Assembly: GCA_900755005.1 (NCBI GenBank)
Contig: CAAEEX010000113.1
Span: forward strand, 1 to 46,618
Length of the DNA: 46,618 nt
Direction of reading: 5' to 3'
Origin: an uncultured Collinsella sp.
GTDB lineage: Bacteria > Actinomycetota > Coriobacteriia > Coriobacteriales > Coriobacteriaceae
The stretch's first letter is position 1. Every line of letters starts with the position of its first letter. Both the position numbers and the translations under genes were made by a program. Under the pieces are notes generated by a model that was not told the origin of the DNA, did no database searches, and saw nothing but the letters and a program-made list of their open reading frames with translations. This document shows, piece by piece, positions 15,291 through 22,958 of the stretch.

Positions 15291-16859
15291 TTAGCTGGTG
15301 TGGCGCCAGCGAGGGTCGGTGAGCGTACGCGCCACACCCAGACCAACGGGCAAAAACGCCACGATGAGCACCGCACGCACAAACCAGCCGAGCATATTGA
15401 CCGTGTCGAAGGTGCACATGTAATACATCGAGCGATACAGATACAAACCCGGCACCATAATGACAATCGATGGTACCGTGAGGGCGATACGTGGGTAGGT
15501 GAGTTTGATTTCAGCTAAGCTCGCGAGCAGCCCCGATACCAGCGCACCGATAAACGCAGCCGCCTCAGGAGGCATGCCCGCACTCAGTCCCAGGAAGGGA
15601 AGCATCGTCGGCGCATCGACGAGCGTAAGGCGCAAGGTATTGGACACGGCGCCGATGAGCCCTGCCGCCGCTGCCATCTTTACTGGGCTGTTGAACATAA
15701 CCGAGAAGCCAAATACGCCGATAAAGCTCATCAGTATGCGCAAGAGCGTAAGAGCCAACGGTGAGAGGCCGAGCGGGGCGAAGTCATCCGGCGCCAGTCC
15801 CACACACTCGGCAACCATCCAACCTACGAGCGTCGCCATCACAATAATCGATACGGCATACGAAAGGCGCTCGATACCGCTTCGCATGTCGAGCTTAGCG
15901 ATGTCGAGGCCTGCCGTAATGAGAGGAAAGCCGGGAATCACAAAGAGCATGGCGCCGATATAGCCTTCTTGGTGCGACATTGCCCCCGGTATGACCTGGC
16001 CAAGACCGAGCAATGCCAGCAGATACGAGACGCAAGCGAGTGCAACGCCGATCGTCAGCGCGCTAAACTGACCAAGGCCCTGCTTGAGAATATGGGAGCG
16101 AGCAAAGTTGCCGACACCAGCGCCTACGAACGCGCATGCCATCTCAATGGGACCGCCACCAAGTAAAAAGACAAAGGCGCCACAGGCGCAGGCCGCCGCA
16201 AGGCCCTGTTGCCAGGGAGAGTAATCGGGCTTTGAGCTCTCAACGGTCTTGAGCATCTCGTGGTACTCGTGCACGGTAAACCGGCGCCCGTAAATCTCGA
16301 TTTCCTTTAAGAAGCTCTCCATCATCCAAATGCGATGGGTATTGACTCCCGTTGTGGGTAGGCTGACGACCTCGTTAAAGCAGTGGCCATCTTCGATGCA
16401 GGTGCACTCAAACGATAGGAGACTCAGGTCGACGTGAATCGTGACGCCAAGCACGGCAGCAACACGATTCATGGTATCGCGCACGCGCCAGGCACCTGTT
16501 CCGCTTGCCAGCATAAGCATGCCGGTGCGGCAGATGATGGACGATTTATCGGTGAGTGGTGCATCGACGGCAAGCTCATCGCCTGCCGTCACGATCTGGT
16601 GCCAGTCAGTTTTCATATGGAGCGCGCCGGCACGAACGCCGTGGTGCATGGGGGCTCTCGAAAGCAGCGAGTCAAGGCGCGAAGGCTGTGGAGGCTCCGC
16701 TGATTCGCCCTCAACCTCATCAGCCTCTTCATCGACCAGATCAAAGGAATCAAGCGGCGCTGGCTCGCGACGGTCGATCAGCTCCTCGTCCTCATCATCA
16801 AAGTAATTGAACTGATCGAGCATGTCCTCTTCGATTGCGCGCTCGCTCGCGTCGTCCAT
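15291..16859 (-). CDS. ThrE-family threonine/serine exporter
   Basis: This protein of 522 residues joins the two halves of the ThrE family. After an acidic soluble stretch (1-60) comes a soluble domain (about 85-220, with DTMNRVAAVLGVTIHVDLSLLSFEC and TGVNTHRIWMMESFL), then about ten membrane helices: a first five-helix block with GAGVGNFARSHIL and a second with MPPEAAAFIGALVSGLLAS and PSIVIMVPGLYLYRSMYYM. ThrE exports threonine and serine with the proton gradient. The ATG follows AGGGAG at good spacing. In many genomes this family is split into two genes; here it is one. Substrate is by family only. Confidence 0.85.
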   Translation of the reverse strand: MDDASERAIEEDMLDQFNYFDDEDEELIDRREPAPLDSFDLVDEEADEVEGESAEPPQPSRLDSLLSRAPMHHGVRAGALHMKTDWHQIVTAGDELAVDAPLTDKSSIICRTGMLMLASGTGAWRVRDTMNRVAAVLGVTIHVDLSLLSFECTCIEDGHCFNEVVSLPTTGVNTHRIWMMESFLKEIEIYGRRFTVHEYHEMLKTVESSKPDYSPWQQGLAAACACGAFVFLLGGGPIEMACAFVGAGVGNFARSHILKQGLGQFSALTIGVALACVSYLLALLGLGQVIPGAMSHQEGYIGAMLFVIPGFPLITAGLDIAKLDMRSGIERLSYAVSIIVMATLVGWMVAECVGLAPDDFAPLGLSPLALTLLRILMSFIGVFGFSVMFNSPVKMAAAAGLIGAVSNTLRLTLVDAPTMLPFLGLSAGMPPEAAAFIGALVSGLLASLAEIKLTYPRIALTVPSIVIMVPGLYLYRSMYYMCTFDTVNMLGWFVRAVLIVAFLPVGLGVARTLTDPRWRHTS

Positions 16860-17099
16860 CCCGGTGCTCCCTTCCTATCGACTAACCCCCATCCTAGACA
16901 GCGACGGCTAAAGGAAACATAAAAGAGACGGCTGTCATGCGAGCCATGTGCGCAATAGCCGTTGGGCAATCATTTAAGAACGTCCCCAATGACTACAAGG
17001 AGTGTCCCCAAGTGCCGACACAAAAGGAACTCCCCATCTGCCGCATCGCAGGTTGAGCCTACGCCAGCGAGCGCCGTTCAGAGCGAACAAGTTGGCATG

Positions 17100-17141
17100 A
17101 AAAAGGCAAGGCATAGACCTTCTGGTCATGCCTTGCTTTTT
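17100..17141. terminator. Bidirectional terminator downstream of lysS
   Basis: AAAAAG, GCAAGGCAT (17106-17114), GACC/GGTC inner stem, ATGCCTTGC (17128-17136), then TTTTT. The A-run and T-run give a T-tail on both strands. It probably ends lysS transcription after the tandem hairpins. The region 16860-17099 holds no gene; it has two GTCCCCAA stretches (near 16982 and 17003) and nothing else clear. Confidence 0.8.
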
Positions 17142-17162
17142 GAATGACAAATTGTCGCTCTG

Positions 17163-17258
17163 GGAGGCGCGCAGCGTCGACCGGTCCGCCGTTCGGTAGA
17201 ACGGCGGAACCTGAGGGCGCAGCGTCGAGCCGTTACGCGGTTCGTAGAACCGCGTAAC
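17163..17258 (-). repeat. Two tandem hairpin units with compensating stems
   Basis: Each unit of about 46 bp has GCAGCGTCGA followed by a hairpin. Unit 1: TCCGCCGTTC (17185-17194), loop GGTA, GAACGGCGGA (17199-17208). Unit 2: GTTACGCGGTTC (17232-17243), loop GTA, GAACCGCGTAAC (17247-17258). The flanks match between units while the stems differ yet stay fully paired, as in REP-like repeats. They lie immediately after the lysS stop. Confidence 0.75.
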
Positions 17259-17261
17259 TAA

Positions 17262-19226
17262 TTAGTACATCTTTGCGCCGGCAGGGATGGAGGCGTCGAG
17301 CTGGATCAGGTTGAGGCGCTCCTCGCCCTCCTCCTCGTGGACAGCGCTGATCAGCATGCCGCAGCTGGGAATACCCATCATCTTGCGCGGAGGCAGGTTG
17401 GTGATGGCGAGCAAGGTCTTGCCGACCAGGTCCTCGGGCTCGTAATAAGCGTGAATACCGGAGAGGATGGTGCGGTCGGTACCGGTACCGTCGTCGAGCG
17501 TAAAGTTCAGCAGCTTCTTGGACTTCTTGACGGCCTCGCATGCCTTGACCTTCACGGCGCGGAAGTCGCTCTTGGAGAAGGTATCGAAGTCGACGAACTC
17601 CTCGAACAGCGGCTCAACGGCGATCTTGGAGTAATCGAGCGTGGGCTTAAGCGACTTAACGAACGGGCTCGCGGCGTTGCCGGCCTCGGCAGCCTTGGCG
17701 GCAGCGGCACCGGACTGGAAACCCTTCTCGGGCTTCATGTGCGGGAACAGCAGCACGTCGCGGATAGAAGCCTGGTTGGTGAGCAGCATGACCACGCGGT
17801 CGATACCAATGCCAATGCCGCCCGCGGGAGGCATACCGTACTCGAGGGCGCGCACGTAGTCCTCGTCGTACTCCATGGCCTCGTCGTCACCGCCGGCCTT
17901 CTCGGCCATCTGAGCGGCAAAGCGCTCGGCCTGGTCGACCGGGTCGTTGAGCTCGGAGAACGCGTTGGCGTACTCGTGACCGGCAATAACCAGCTCAAAG
18001 CGGTGCGTCAGGCGCGGGTCGTCCTCAAAACGCTTGGCAAGCGGGCTGACCTCGATGGGGTAATCGCACACGAACGTCGGGTTGACGATGGTGTCCTCGC
18101 CCAGCTCATCGTAAATCTCGGCGATGATCTTGCCAGCAGTCCACTCGGGCTTGATCTCCAGGCCCTTCTCGCGCGCGGCGGCAGCAAGCTCCTCGACCGG
18201 CGTGTCAATGGTGACCTGCTTGCCGAGCACGTCGGAGACGATGTCGGTCATGGGACGGCTGGCCCACTCACCAGAAAGGTCGATGGTCTGGCCCTGGTAC
18301 TCGATGACCTCGGGGTTGCCGATGGCCTTGTTAGCCGCCTTAATGACGCCCTGGGCGAGCGCCTTCATGCCCTCGAGGTCGGAGAAGGCACGGTAGGCCT
18401 CCATCGTGGTGAACTCGGGATTGTGGGTAAGGTCCATGCCCTCGTTACGGAAGATGCGGCCGATCTCGAACACGCGCTCAAAACCACCGACAATGCAGCG
18501 CTTGAGGTGCAGCTCGGTGGCAATACGCAGGTAGCACTCCTGATCGAGCGCGTTGAAGTGGGTAATGAACGGCTTGGCAGTAGCGCCGCCCTGGATGGTC
18601 TGCAGGATGGGGGTCTCGACCTCCATGTAGCCGTCGGACTCCATAAAGCGACGGAAGGTGGAGAGAATCTGCGAACGCTTACGGAAGGTCTCGCGAACGT
18701 CGTCGTTGGCGATCAGGTCGACATAGCGCTGGCGATAGCGGGTCTCCTTGTCGGAAAGACCGTGGAACTTCTCGGGCAGCGGACGAACGGCCTTGGAAAG
18801 CAGGGTCGCACTCTTAGGGGCAACGGAAAGCTGGCCGCGCTGGGTGCGCACGACCACGCCGGTCACGCCCAGGATATCGCCCAGGTCGAGAGCCTTGAGC
18901 GTATTCCAGGCAGCCTCGTCCATGTCGTTGATGCGGCAGAACAGTTGAATCTCGGCAGTCGCATCGCGCACGACGATGAACATGATCTTGCCCTGACCGC
19001 GCTTGGCGACCACACGGCCGGCGATCTTCACGACATCCTCGGTGTCCTCACCATCGGCAAGATCGGCGTACTTAGTCTCGATATCGGCGACGTAGTCCTC
19101 AAGCTCAGAGTGCTCGGGATAGGGGTTCTGGCCCGCCTCGAACAGGGCGGCGCGCTTGGCCAGGCGGGTGGCGCGCTCGTCGTTGAGCGTCGATGCCTGA
19201 TCGGCGGCGTTCTGGTTCTCTGCCAT
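17262..19226 (-). CDS. lysS: Class II lysyl-tRNA synthetase fused to a C-terminal tRNA-binding domain
   Basis: This enzyme of 654 residues charges tRNA-Lys. The N-terminal OB-fold anticodon-binding domain (about 60-165: KIAGRVVAKRGQGKIMFIVVRDA) is followed by the class II core: motif 2 in FEIGRIFRNEGMDLTHNPEFTTMEAYRAF and motif 3 in GGIGIGIDRVVMLL. Ordinary bacterial LysRS ends near residue 500. Here an Ala-rich linker leads to a Trbp111/EMAP-II-like domain (about 545-654: FRAVKVKACEAVKKSKKLLNF, LSGIHAYYEPEDLVGK, NLPPRKMMGIPSCGML), the module usually found at the end of MetRS. It should raise tRNA affinity and may dimerise. The ATG follows GAGGAG. A terminator separates it from greA. Confidence 0.95.
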   Translation of the reverse strand: MAENQNAADQASTLNDERATRLAKRAALFEAGQNPYPEHSELEDYVADIETKYADLADGEDTEDVVKIAGRVVAKRGQGKIMFIVVRDATAEIQLFCRINDMDEAAWNTLKALDLGDILGVTGVVVRTQRGQLSVAPKSATLLSKAVRPLPEKFHGLSDKETRYRQRYVDLIANDDVRETFRKRSQILSTFRRFMESDGYMEVETPILQTIQGGATAKPFITHFNALDQECYLRIATELHLKRCIVGGFERVFEIGRIFRNEGMDLTHNPEFTTMEAYRAFSDLEGMKALAQGVIKAANKAIGNPEVIEYQGQTIDLSGEWASRPMTDIVSDVLGKQVTIDTPVEELAAAAREKGLEIKPEWTAGKIIAEIYDELGEDTIVNPTFVCDYPIEVSPLAKRFEDDPRLTHRFELVIAGHEYANAFSELNDPVDQAERFAAQMAEKAGGDDEAMEYDEDYVRALEYGMPPAGGIGIGIDRVVMLLTNQASIRDVLLFPHMKPEKGFQSGAAAAKAAEAGNAASPFVKSLKPTLDYSKIAVEPLFEEFVDFDTFSKSDFRAVKVKACEAVKKSKKLLNFTLDDGTGTDRTILSGIHAYYEPEDLVGKTLLAITNLPPRKMMGIPSCGMLISAVHEEEGEERLNLIQLDASIPAGAKMY

Positions 19227-19244
19227 AAGTTAGCTCCTCAAACT

Positions 19245-19277
19245 AAAACGCTCCCCAGGATTCGGTCCCAGGGAGCG
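19245..19277 (-). terminator. Terminator between greA and lysS
   Basis: On the minus strand CGCTCCC pairs with GGGAGCG with an inner GGGA/TCC pairing, then TTTTAG. It lies 28 bases after the greA stop and only 18 bases before the lysS start, so lysS is either expressed by readthrough or from a promoter overlapping it. Confidence 0.75.
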
Positions 19278-19305
19278 AAAACATACCTTTACGCGGGACC
19301 GTGGT

Positions 19306-19776
19306 CTACCGTGCGATCTTGGCGATGGTGTAGACGCGGGTCTTGCCGGAAGGCGTAACGACCTCGACGGAGTCGCCCTCGCCATGACCGATGATGGCGT
19401 GACCGACCGGAGACTCGTTGGAGATCTTGTGCTCGAGCGAGTTGGTCTCGGTGGTACCGACGAGCGTGACTTCCATGACCTCGCCGTTGGGATCAATCAG
19501 AGAAACGGTGGAACCGATGGAGACGGTCAGATCGCCCGTGGTGGCAGCAACCTGAGCGTTGGCGAGGATGGCCTGGATCTCGGCAATACGAGCGGCGTTC
19601 TGGGCCTGCTTGTCCTTAGCGGCGTCATACTCGGAGTTCTCCGAAAGGTCGCCGAACGCGCGGGCTTCCTTGATGTCCTCGACGATCTCCTTGGCGTAAT
19701 CGCCCTCACGCCAAGCGAGCTCCTCGACGAGCTTCTGGCGGCCCTCAGCGGTCAGTACGATCTGGCTTGCGTCCAT
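19306..19776 (-). CDS. greA: GreA transcription elongation factor
   Basis: This protein of 156 residues rescues backtracked RNA polymerase by stimulating cleavage of the nascent RNA. The N-terminal coiled coil has the acidic tip and conserved GreA signature (EARAFGDLSENSEYDAAKDKQ, about 37-57), and the C-terminal FKBP-like domain has NEVSPVGHAIIGH-type sequence (SNESPVGHAIIGHGEGDSVEV). Length is usual. The ATG at 19776 follows GGGGAG; an in-frame ATG ten codons upstream lacks a ribosome site. It lies between terminators, so it is probably a single-gene unit downstream of tatA. Confidence 0.95.
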   Translation of the reverse strand: MDASQIVLTAEGRQKLVEELAWREGDYAKEIVEDIKEARAFGDLSENSEYDAAKDKQAQNAARIAEIQAILANAQVAATTGDLTVSIGSTVSLIDPNGEVMEVTLVGTTETNSLEHKISNESPVGHAIIGHGEGDSVEVVTPSGKTRVYTIAKIAR

Positions 19777-19824
19777 ACGGATATCTCCCCAACTCTGATC
19801 AAACAATCAACTGTCAACAAAACG

Positions 19825-19857
19825 AAAAAGACCGGCTAGCCTGCGGGCAAGCCGGTC
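19825..19857 (-). terminator. Terminator after tatA
   Basis: On the minus strand GACCGGC pairs with GCCGGTC with an inner TTGC/GC pairing, followed by TTTTTCGTTTTG. It lies 26 bases after the tatA stop. Confidence 0.85.
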
Positions 19858-19882
19858 AGGTGCTCACCCCAAAGGGATGGGA

Positions 19883-20158
19883 CTACTCTGCGTCCGCGTC
19901 GCTGTCCTCTGCCTGCTTCTTCTTGGCAGCAGCGAGCTTGGCCTCGAGCTCAGCGATCTCCTTGTCCTCCTCGGACTGCTCGACCACGACCTCCTCGGCC
20001 TGCTTGGTCTCGGCCTTATCGTCGCCCTCCATACCCTCGCGGATATTCTTGACGGTAGAGCCGAGGGACTTGCCGAGCTTCGGCAGGTTCTTGGGTCCGA
20101 AGATAATCAGGACAACGACGAGAATAATGATGAGCTCAGGAGCCCTCAGTCCAAACAT
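19883..20158 (-). CDS. tatA: TatA, twin-arginine translocase pore subunit
   Basis: This protein of 91 residues has one short N-terminal membrane helix (residues 4-21, ELIIILVVVLIIFG), the hinge FGPKNLP, an amphipathic helix (KLGKSLGSTVKNIREGM) and an acidic Lys/Glu/Ala tail. This is the TatA/B/E layout; length and the glycine hinge favour TatA. TatA oligomers let folded proteins cross the membrane with TatC. tatC is not in the window. The ATG follows GGAGG. The open frame upstream runs into the tRNA gene and is not coding. Confidence 0.9.
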   Translation of the reverse strand: MFGLRAPELIIILVVVLIIFGPKNLPKLGKSLGSTVKNIREGMEGDDKAETKQAEEVVVEQSEEDKEIAELEAKLAAAKKKQAEDSDADAE

Positions 20159-20231
20159 GTAGACCTCCACAATACAGCGAGACAAGCTCGAATGAGTATA
20201 CCGCGGGTATCGCGGTATCACAACAATAGCT

Positions 20232-20259
20232 AAAAAAAGGGACCGCAAGAAGCGGTCCC
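20232..20259 (-). terminator. Terminator after tRNA-Pro
   Basis: GGGACCGC pairs with GCGGTCCC around a 5-base loop, followed on the minus strand by seven T residues. It lies 11 bases past the CCA end of the tRNA. Confidence 0.92.
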
Positions 20260-20270
20260 TCCTCATGCTC

Positions 20271-20347
20271 TGGTCGGGTTGACTGGATTTGAACCAGCGA
20301 CCCCTGCGTCCCGAACGCAGTGCTCTACCAAACTGAGCCACAACCCG
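20271..20347 (-). tRNA. tRNA-Pro (anticodon CGG)
   Basis: The gene is 77 nt with encoded CCA. The acceptor arms CGGGTTG and CAACCCG pair fully, followed by discriminator A and CCA. The D-arm contains GGCTCAGTTTGGTAGAGC. The anticodon stem CTGCG/CGCAG holds loop TTCGGGA, so the anticodon is CGG, reading CCG proline codons. The T-arm has GGTTCAAATCC. A terminator follows directly. Confidence 0.96.
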
Positions 20348-20396
20348 TTAGCTCGACTATAGTAACAAAGATTTCCGTCGTGTGCTAGAGAAATTT

Positions 20397-21293
20397 TTAC
20401 TTCTTTGGCACTTCGACGCGAACCGTGTTGGGAATGAGCTCCGTCGCGCAGGACCACCAGCCGTTTTGCTGGGCAGCCTCGGCAAGCCTTTCGGCCGTGG
20501 CGGCGGTGTCGCAAATGGCAAACGAACAGGCGCCCGATCCGCACACATCTACAGCAACGGTACCATCCTGTTTATGCAGCCAGTCGAGGACCGTTTGAAT
20601 CTGCGGCTCCATCTGTGCGGAAATGACACCCAAGTTGTTATGGATGAGTGCATATGCCGTCTCGGCATCACCAGCACGCAAGGCAGAAGCTATCGCGCCG
20701 GGCTTGTCCACAGGCACCGGGGCCTCGTCAAAACGTCGATAGGCTTCAATTGTCGAAACACTTGCCTCGCGCGGCTTGACCAACACGACGGGCGTTGCGG
20801 GCAGCGCGGGGTACTCAGTTGCCAGCACGTCTCCCCCACCTACGTAGAACGAAGGGCTCGCATGCAAAAAGAACGGGACGTCAGCACCAATGCCCCGCGC
20901 AATGTCGTCGAGCGCGGGGTCGGTGCGATCAATTCCCCAGAGCTCCGCCAAGGCGACAATGACCGCGGCCGCATCCGTCGAGGGGCCGCCCAAGCCGGCG
21001 CACAATGGAATGCACTTCTCAATCGTCACGCAGATGTTTGCCTCGCGACCATAATGCTCGGCCATAGCAACCGCAGCCCGATACGCCGTATTCTTTTGCA
21101 TGGGAAAATCTGATGCCGGAACCGTCTGGACGGTCAGCGCCTGTGCCGGCGTAACCGTCACGGTATCGGAAAGACCGACAGCTGCCATCAGGGAATCGAC
21201 CCTGTGGTAGCCGCGGTCATCGCGCTCGGTATGAACCCCCAGGTAGAGGTTAATCTTTGCCGGCGCGGAAAGAGTCAGGGACCGATCGGTCAC
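20397..21293 (-). CDS. ispE: IspE, 4-diphosphocytidyl-2-C-methyl-D-erythritol kinase
   Basis: This GHMP kinase of 298 residues phosphorylates the product of IspD in the non-mevalonate isoprenoid pathway. The N-terminal APAKINLYLGV motif is canonical. The ATP loop reads PLCAGLGGPSTDAAAV near residue 93-108, where most IspE have GLGGGSSDAA, so a Pro and a Thr replace Gly and Ser. A third GHMP motif, CGSGACSFA, is present near 250. The start is GTG with GAGGAG 8 bases upstream, placed 2 bases after the veg stop, so the two are cotranscribed. The veg-ispE order is also known from Bacillus subtilis. Length is normal. Confidence 0.93.
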   Translation of the reverse strand: MTDRSLTLSAPAKINLYLGVHTERDDRGYHRVDSLMAAVGLSDTVTVTPAQALTVQTVPASDFPMQKNTAYRAAVAMAEHYGREANICVTIEKCIPLCAGLGGPSTDAAAVIVALAELWGIDRTDPALDDIARGIGADVPFFLHASPSFYVGGGDVLATEYPALPATPVVLVKPREASVSTIEAYRRFDEAPVPVDKPGAIASALRAGDAETAYALIHNNLGVISAQMEPQIQTVLDWLHKQDGTVAVDVCGSGACSFAICDTAATAERLAEAAQQNGWWSCATELIPNTVRVEVPKK

Positions 21294-21295
21294 CG

Positions 21296-21592
21296 CTAGT
21301 GCTCCTCGAGCTGATTGCCGAGCGGGGTAAAGATATGCTCGCCGCTCTCGGGGTCAAACAGTTCGACCTGCCCGGTGAGGACATCGATATACTGGTAGGA
21401 CTGACGCGACTTGCGGCCGCGGCGCTCGTCAACCTCGACGATAAAGACGGCGGGGTGGACGCTCTTGATGGTGCCCATGCGCTCGACGACGCGGGTGCGG
21501 CCCATGTTGGCCTTCACCTTAACGCGATCGCCCACCATATCGGTCAGCTTCTCGTGGATGTCGTCGACGTGATTGACTTCCATCTCTTCCAT
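21296..21592 (-). CDS. veg: Veg family protein (DUF1021)
   Basis: This protein of 98 residues matches the small Veg family: VGDRVKVKANMGRTRVVERMGTIKSVHPAVFIVEVD, then SYQYIDVLTGQVELF. In Bacillus Veg stimulates biofilm formation through SinR; that partner is not expected here, so the role is unknown. I start at the ATG at 21592 because GGAGG lies 8 bases upstream; the frame is open 8 codons further without a ribosome site. It is cotranscribed with ispE behind a clear promoter at 21660-21689. Confidence 0.85.
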   Translation of the reverse strand: MEEMEVNHVDDIHEKLTDMVGDRVKVKANMGRTRVVERMGTIKSVHPAVFIVEVDERRGRKSRQSYQYIDVLTGQVELFDPESGEHIFTPLGNQLEEH

Positions 21593-21659
21593 GAACAGGG
21601 CCTCCAGAAGGTGCAATTCAAAAAGGGGATAATACCCCTAAGATAGACAAAACTCTAAT

Positions 21660-21689
21660 ACTATAGCACCCTGTTGTGACCATACGCAA
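21660..21689 (-). promoter_or_regulatory. Promoter of veg-ispE
   Basis: On the minus strand -35 TTGCGT (21684-21689) and -10 TATAGT (21660-21665) are 18 bp apart. The transcript would carry a small AGGGG/CCCCT hairpin followed by TTTTT (about 21621-21640) before the veg ribosome site, possibly a weak attenuator. Confidence 0.65.
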
Positions 21690-21722
21690 GTAGCTAAATA
21701 AGCCCCGTCCCAAATTGACTAC

Positions 21723-22169
21723 TTACAGATTGTCTGTGTCCAGAACGATGGTGAATGGACCGTCGTTGACGAGGTCGACCTTCATGTCGGCGCCGAAGAT
21801 GCCGTGCGCTACGTGCTCGACGTCCTCGCGCACAAGCGTCAGGAAGTACTCGTAGAGCTCGTTGGCGACATCGGGGGCGCCGGCATCCGTAAACGATGGG
21901 CGGCGACCGTGGCGGCAGTCGGCAAACAGCGTGAACTGCGACACCACGAGCACCTCGCCGTCGACATCGGCAAGCGCCAAGTTGGTCTTGCCGTTCTCGT
22001 CCTCGTTGATACGCAGCCCGCGGAGCTTGCCCCACAGCTTGTCGGCCTCGGCACGCGTATCGCCATGGCCCACACCAAGCAGCACCAGGTAGCCGCGTCC
22101 AATGCGGCCCACGCACTCGCCGTCGACCGTCACGCCGGCGTTGAGCACGCGCTGCACTACCGCACGCAC
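21723..22169 (-). CDS. dtd: Dtd, D-aminoacyl-tRNA deacylase
   Basis: This protein of 148 residues removes D-amino acids mis-attached to tRNA. It has the two family signatures that build the dimeric active site: SQFTLFADC (about 77-85) and a Gly-Pro motif NDGPFTIVLDT near the C-terminus (usual form N-x-GPVT). Length is typical (about 145-150). Its ATG is 3 bases after the rdgB stop, so the two are cotranscribed, a pairing of nucleotide-pool and tRNA quality control. Confidence 0.93.
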   Translation of the reverse strand: MRAVVQRVLNAGVTVDGECVGRIGRGYLVLLGVGHGDTRAEADKLWGKLRGLRINEDENGKTNLALADVDGEVLVVSQFTLFADCRHGRRPSFTDAGAPDVANELYEYFLTLVREDVEHVAHGIFGADMKVDLVNDGPFTIVLDTDNL

Positions 22170-22172
22170 GGT

Positions 22173-22814
22173 CTACTCCTCGCCCGTCAGCTTGGCGGAC
22201 AGGTGCTCGAGCGCATGGAAGCGGTGGCTGATGGCGTTCTTCTCGTCCGCCGTCAGCTCGGCCATGGTCTTGCCCGGCGTGTCGACCGGCAGGAACAGCG
22301 GGTCGTAGCCAAAACCGTGGTCACCGCGTCCCTCGTGCGCGATAACGCCCTCGCAGGCGCCTTCGCCATAGGTAACCAGACCGTCTTGGTCGATGAGCGC
22401 AACGACGCTCATAAAGCGCGCGGTACGGTCCTCATCGGCCACGCCCTCCAGGTTCACGAGCAGCTTGGCGTTGTTGGCGGCATCGTCGCCGTGGACGCCC
22501 GCGTAGCGCGCGCTATACACGCCAGGTTCACCGTTCAGGGCATCGACGACCAGGCCCGAATCGTCGGCAATAGCCATAAGGCCCGTCTCCTCGACGGCGG
22601 CTTGCGCCTTGATGATGGCGTTCTCCAAAAACGTCGTGCCGTTTTCCTCGGGGTCCTCAAAATCACCCAGCTGGCCGAGCGCCACAAAGCGTACCTCGGG
22701 CATGACCTTGCCCAAAATGGCCTCGATCTCGGTGAGCTTGTGGGCGTTGCCCGTAGCCACGACGATGGTGGCCGCCGGATCGAGCGTTTCGATGTCAATC
22801 TTTTCAAGTGCCAT
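22173..22814 (-). CDS. rdgB: RdgB/HAM1-family non-canonical purine NTP pyrophosphatase
   Basis: This protein of 213 residues hydrolyses dITP, XTP and ITP to monophosphates and so keeps deaminated purines out of nucleic acids. Motifs: ATGNAHKLTEIEAIL (substrate loop), DDSGLVVDAL (metal site), YSARYAG, GFGYDPLFLP and SHRFHAL. The ATG at 22814 follows GGAGG; the open frame upstream has no such site. dtd follows after 3 bases. rph lies upstream, and rph-rdgB adjacency is common in actinobacteria and firmicutes, although a terminator lies between them here. Confidence 0.94.
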   Translation of the reverse strand: MALEKIDIETLDPAATIVVATGNAHKLTEIEAILGKVMPEVRFVALGQLGDFEDPEENGTTFLENAIIKAQAAVEETGLMAIADDSGLVVDALNGEPGVYSARYAGVHGDDAANNAKLLVNLEGVADEDRTARFMSVVALIDQDGLVTYGEGACEGVIAHEGRGDHGFGYDPLFLPVDTPGKTMAELTADEKNAISHRFHALEHLSAKLTGEE

Positions 22815-22918
22815 GGCTGGCCTCCTTGTCCGTATAGCAAAGCCGCCCAAGGGAAATTGGCCTTGGGCCCTCTCCCCTCTTTGGCGGCAGAAACCTTACA
22901 GTTCGGCGTTTCCGCAGA

Positions 22919-22958
22919 TAAAACCTGCCAAAATAAACCTGTCCCTTTTTGGCAGGTT
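22919..22958 (-). terminator. Terminator after rph
   Basis: On the minus strand AACCTGCCAAAA pairs with TTTTGGCAGGTT around a short loop, then TTAT. Its first arm includes bases of the rph stop codon. Readthrough could still reach rdgB-dtd. Confidence 0.75.
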
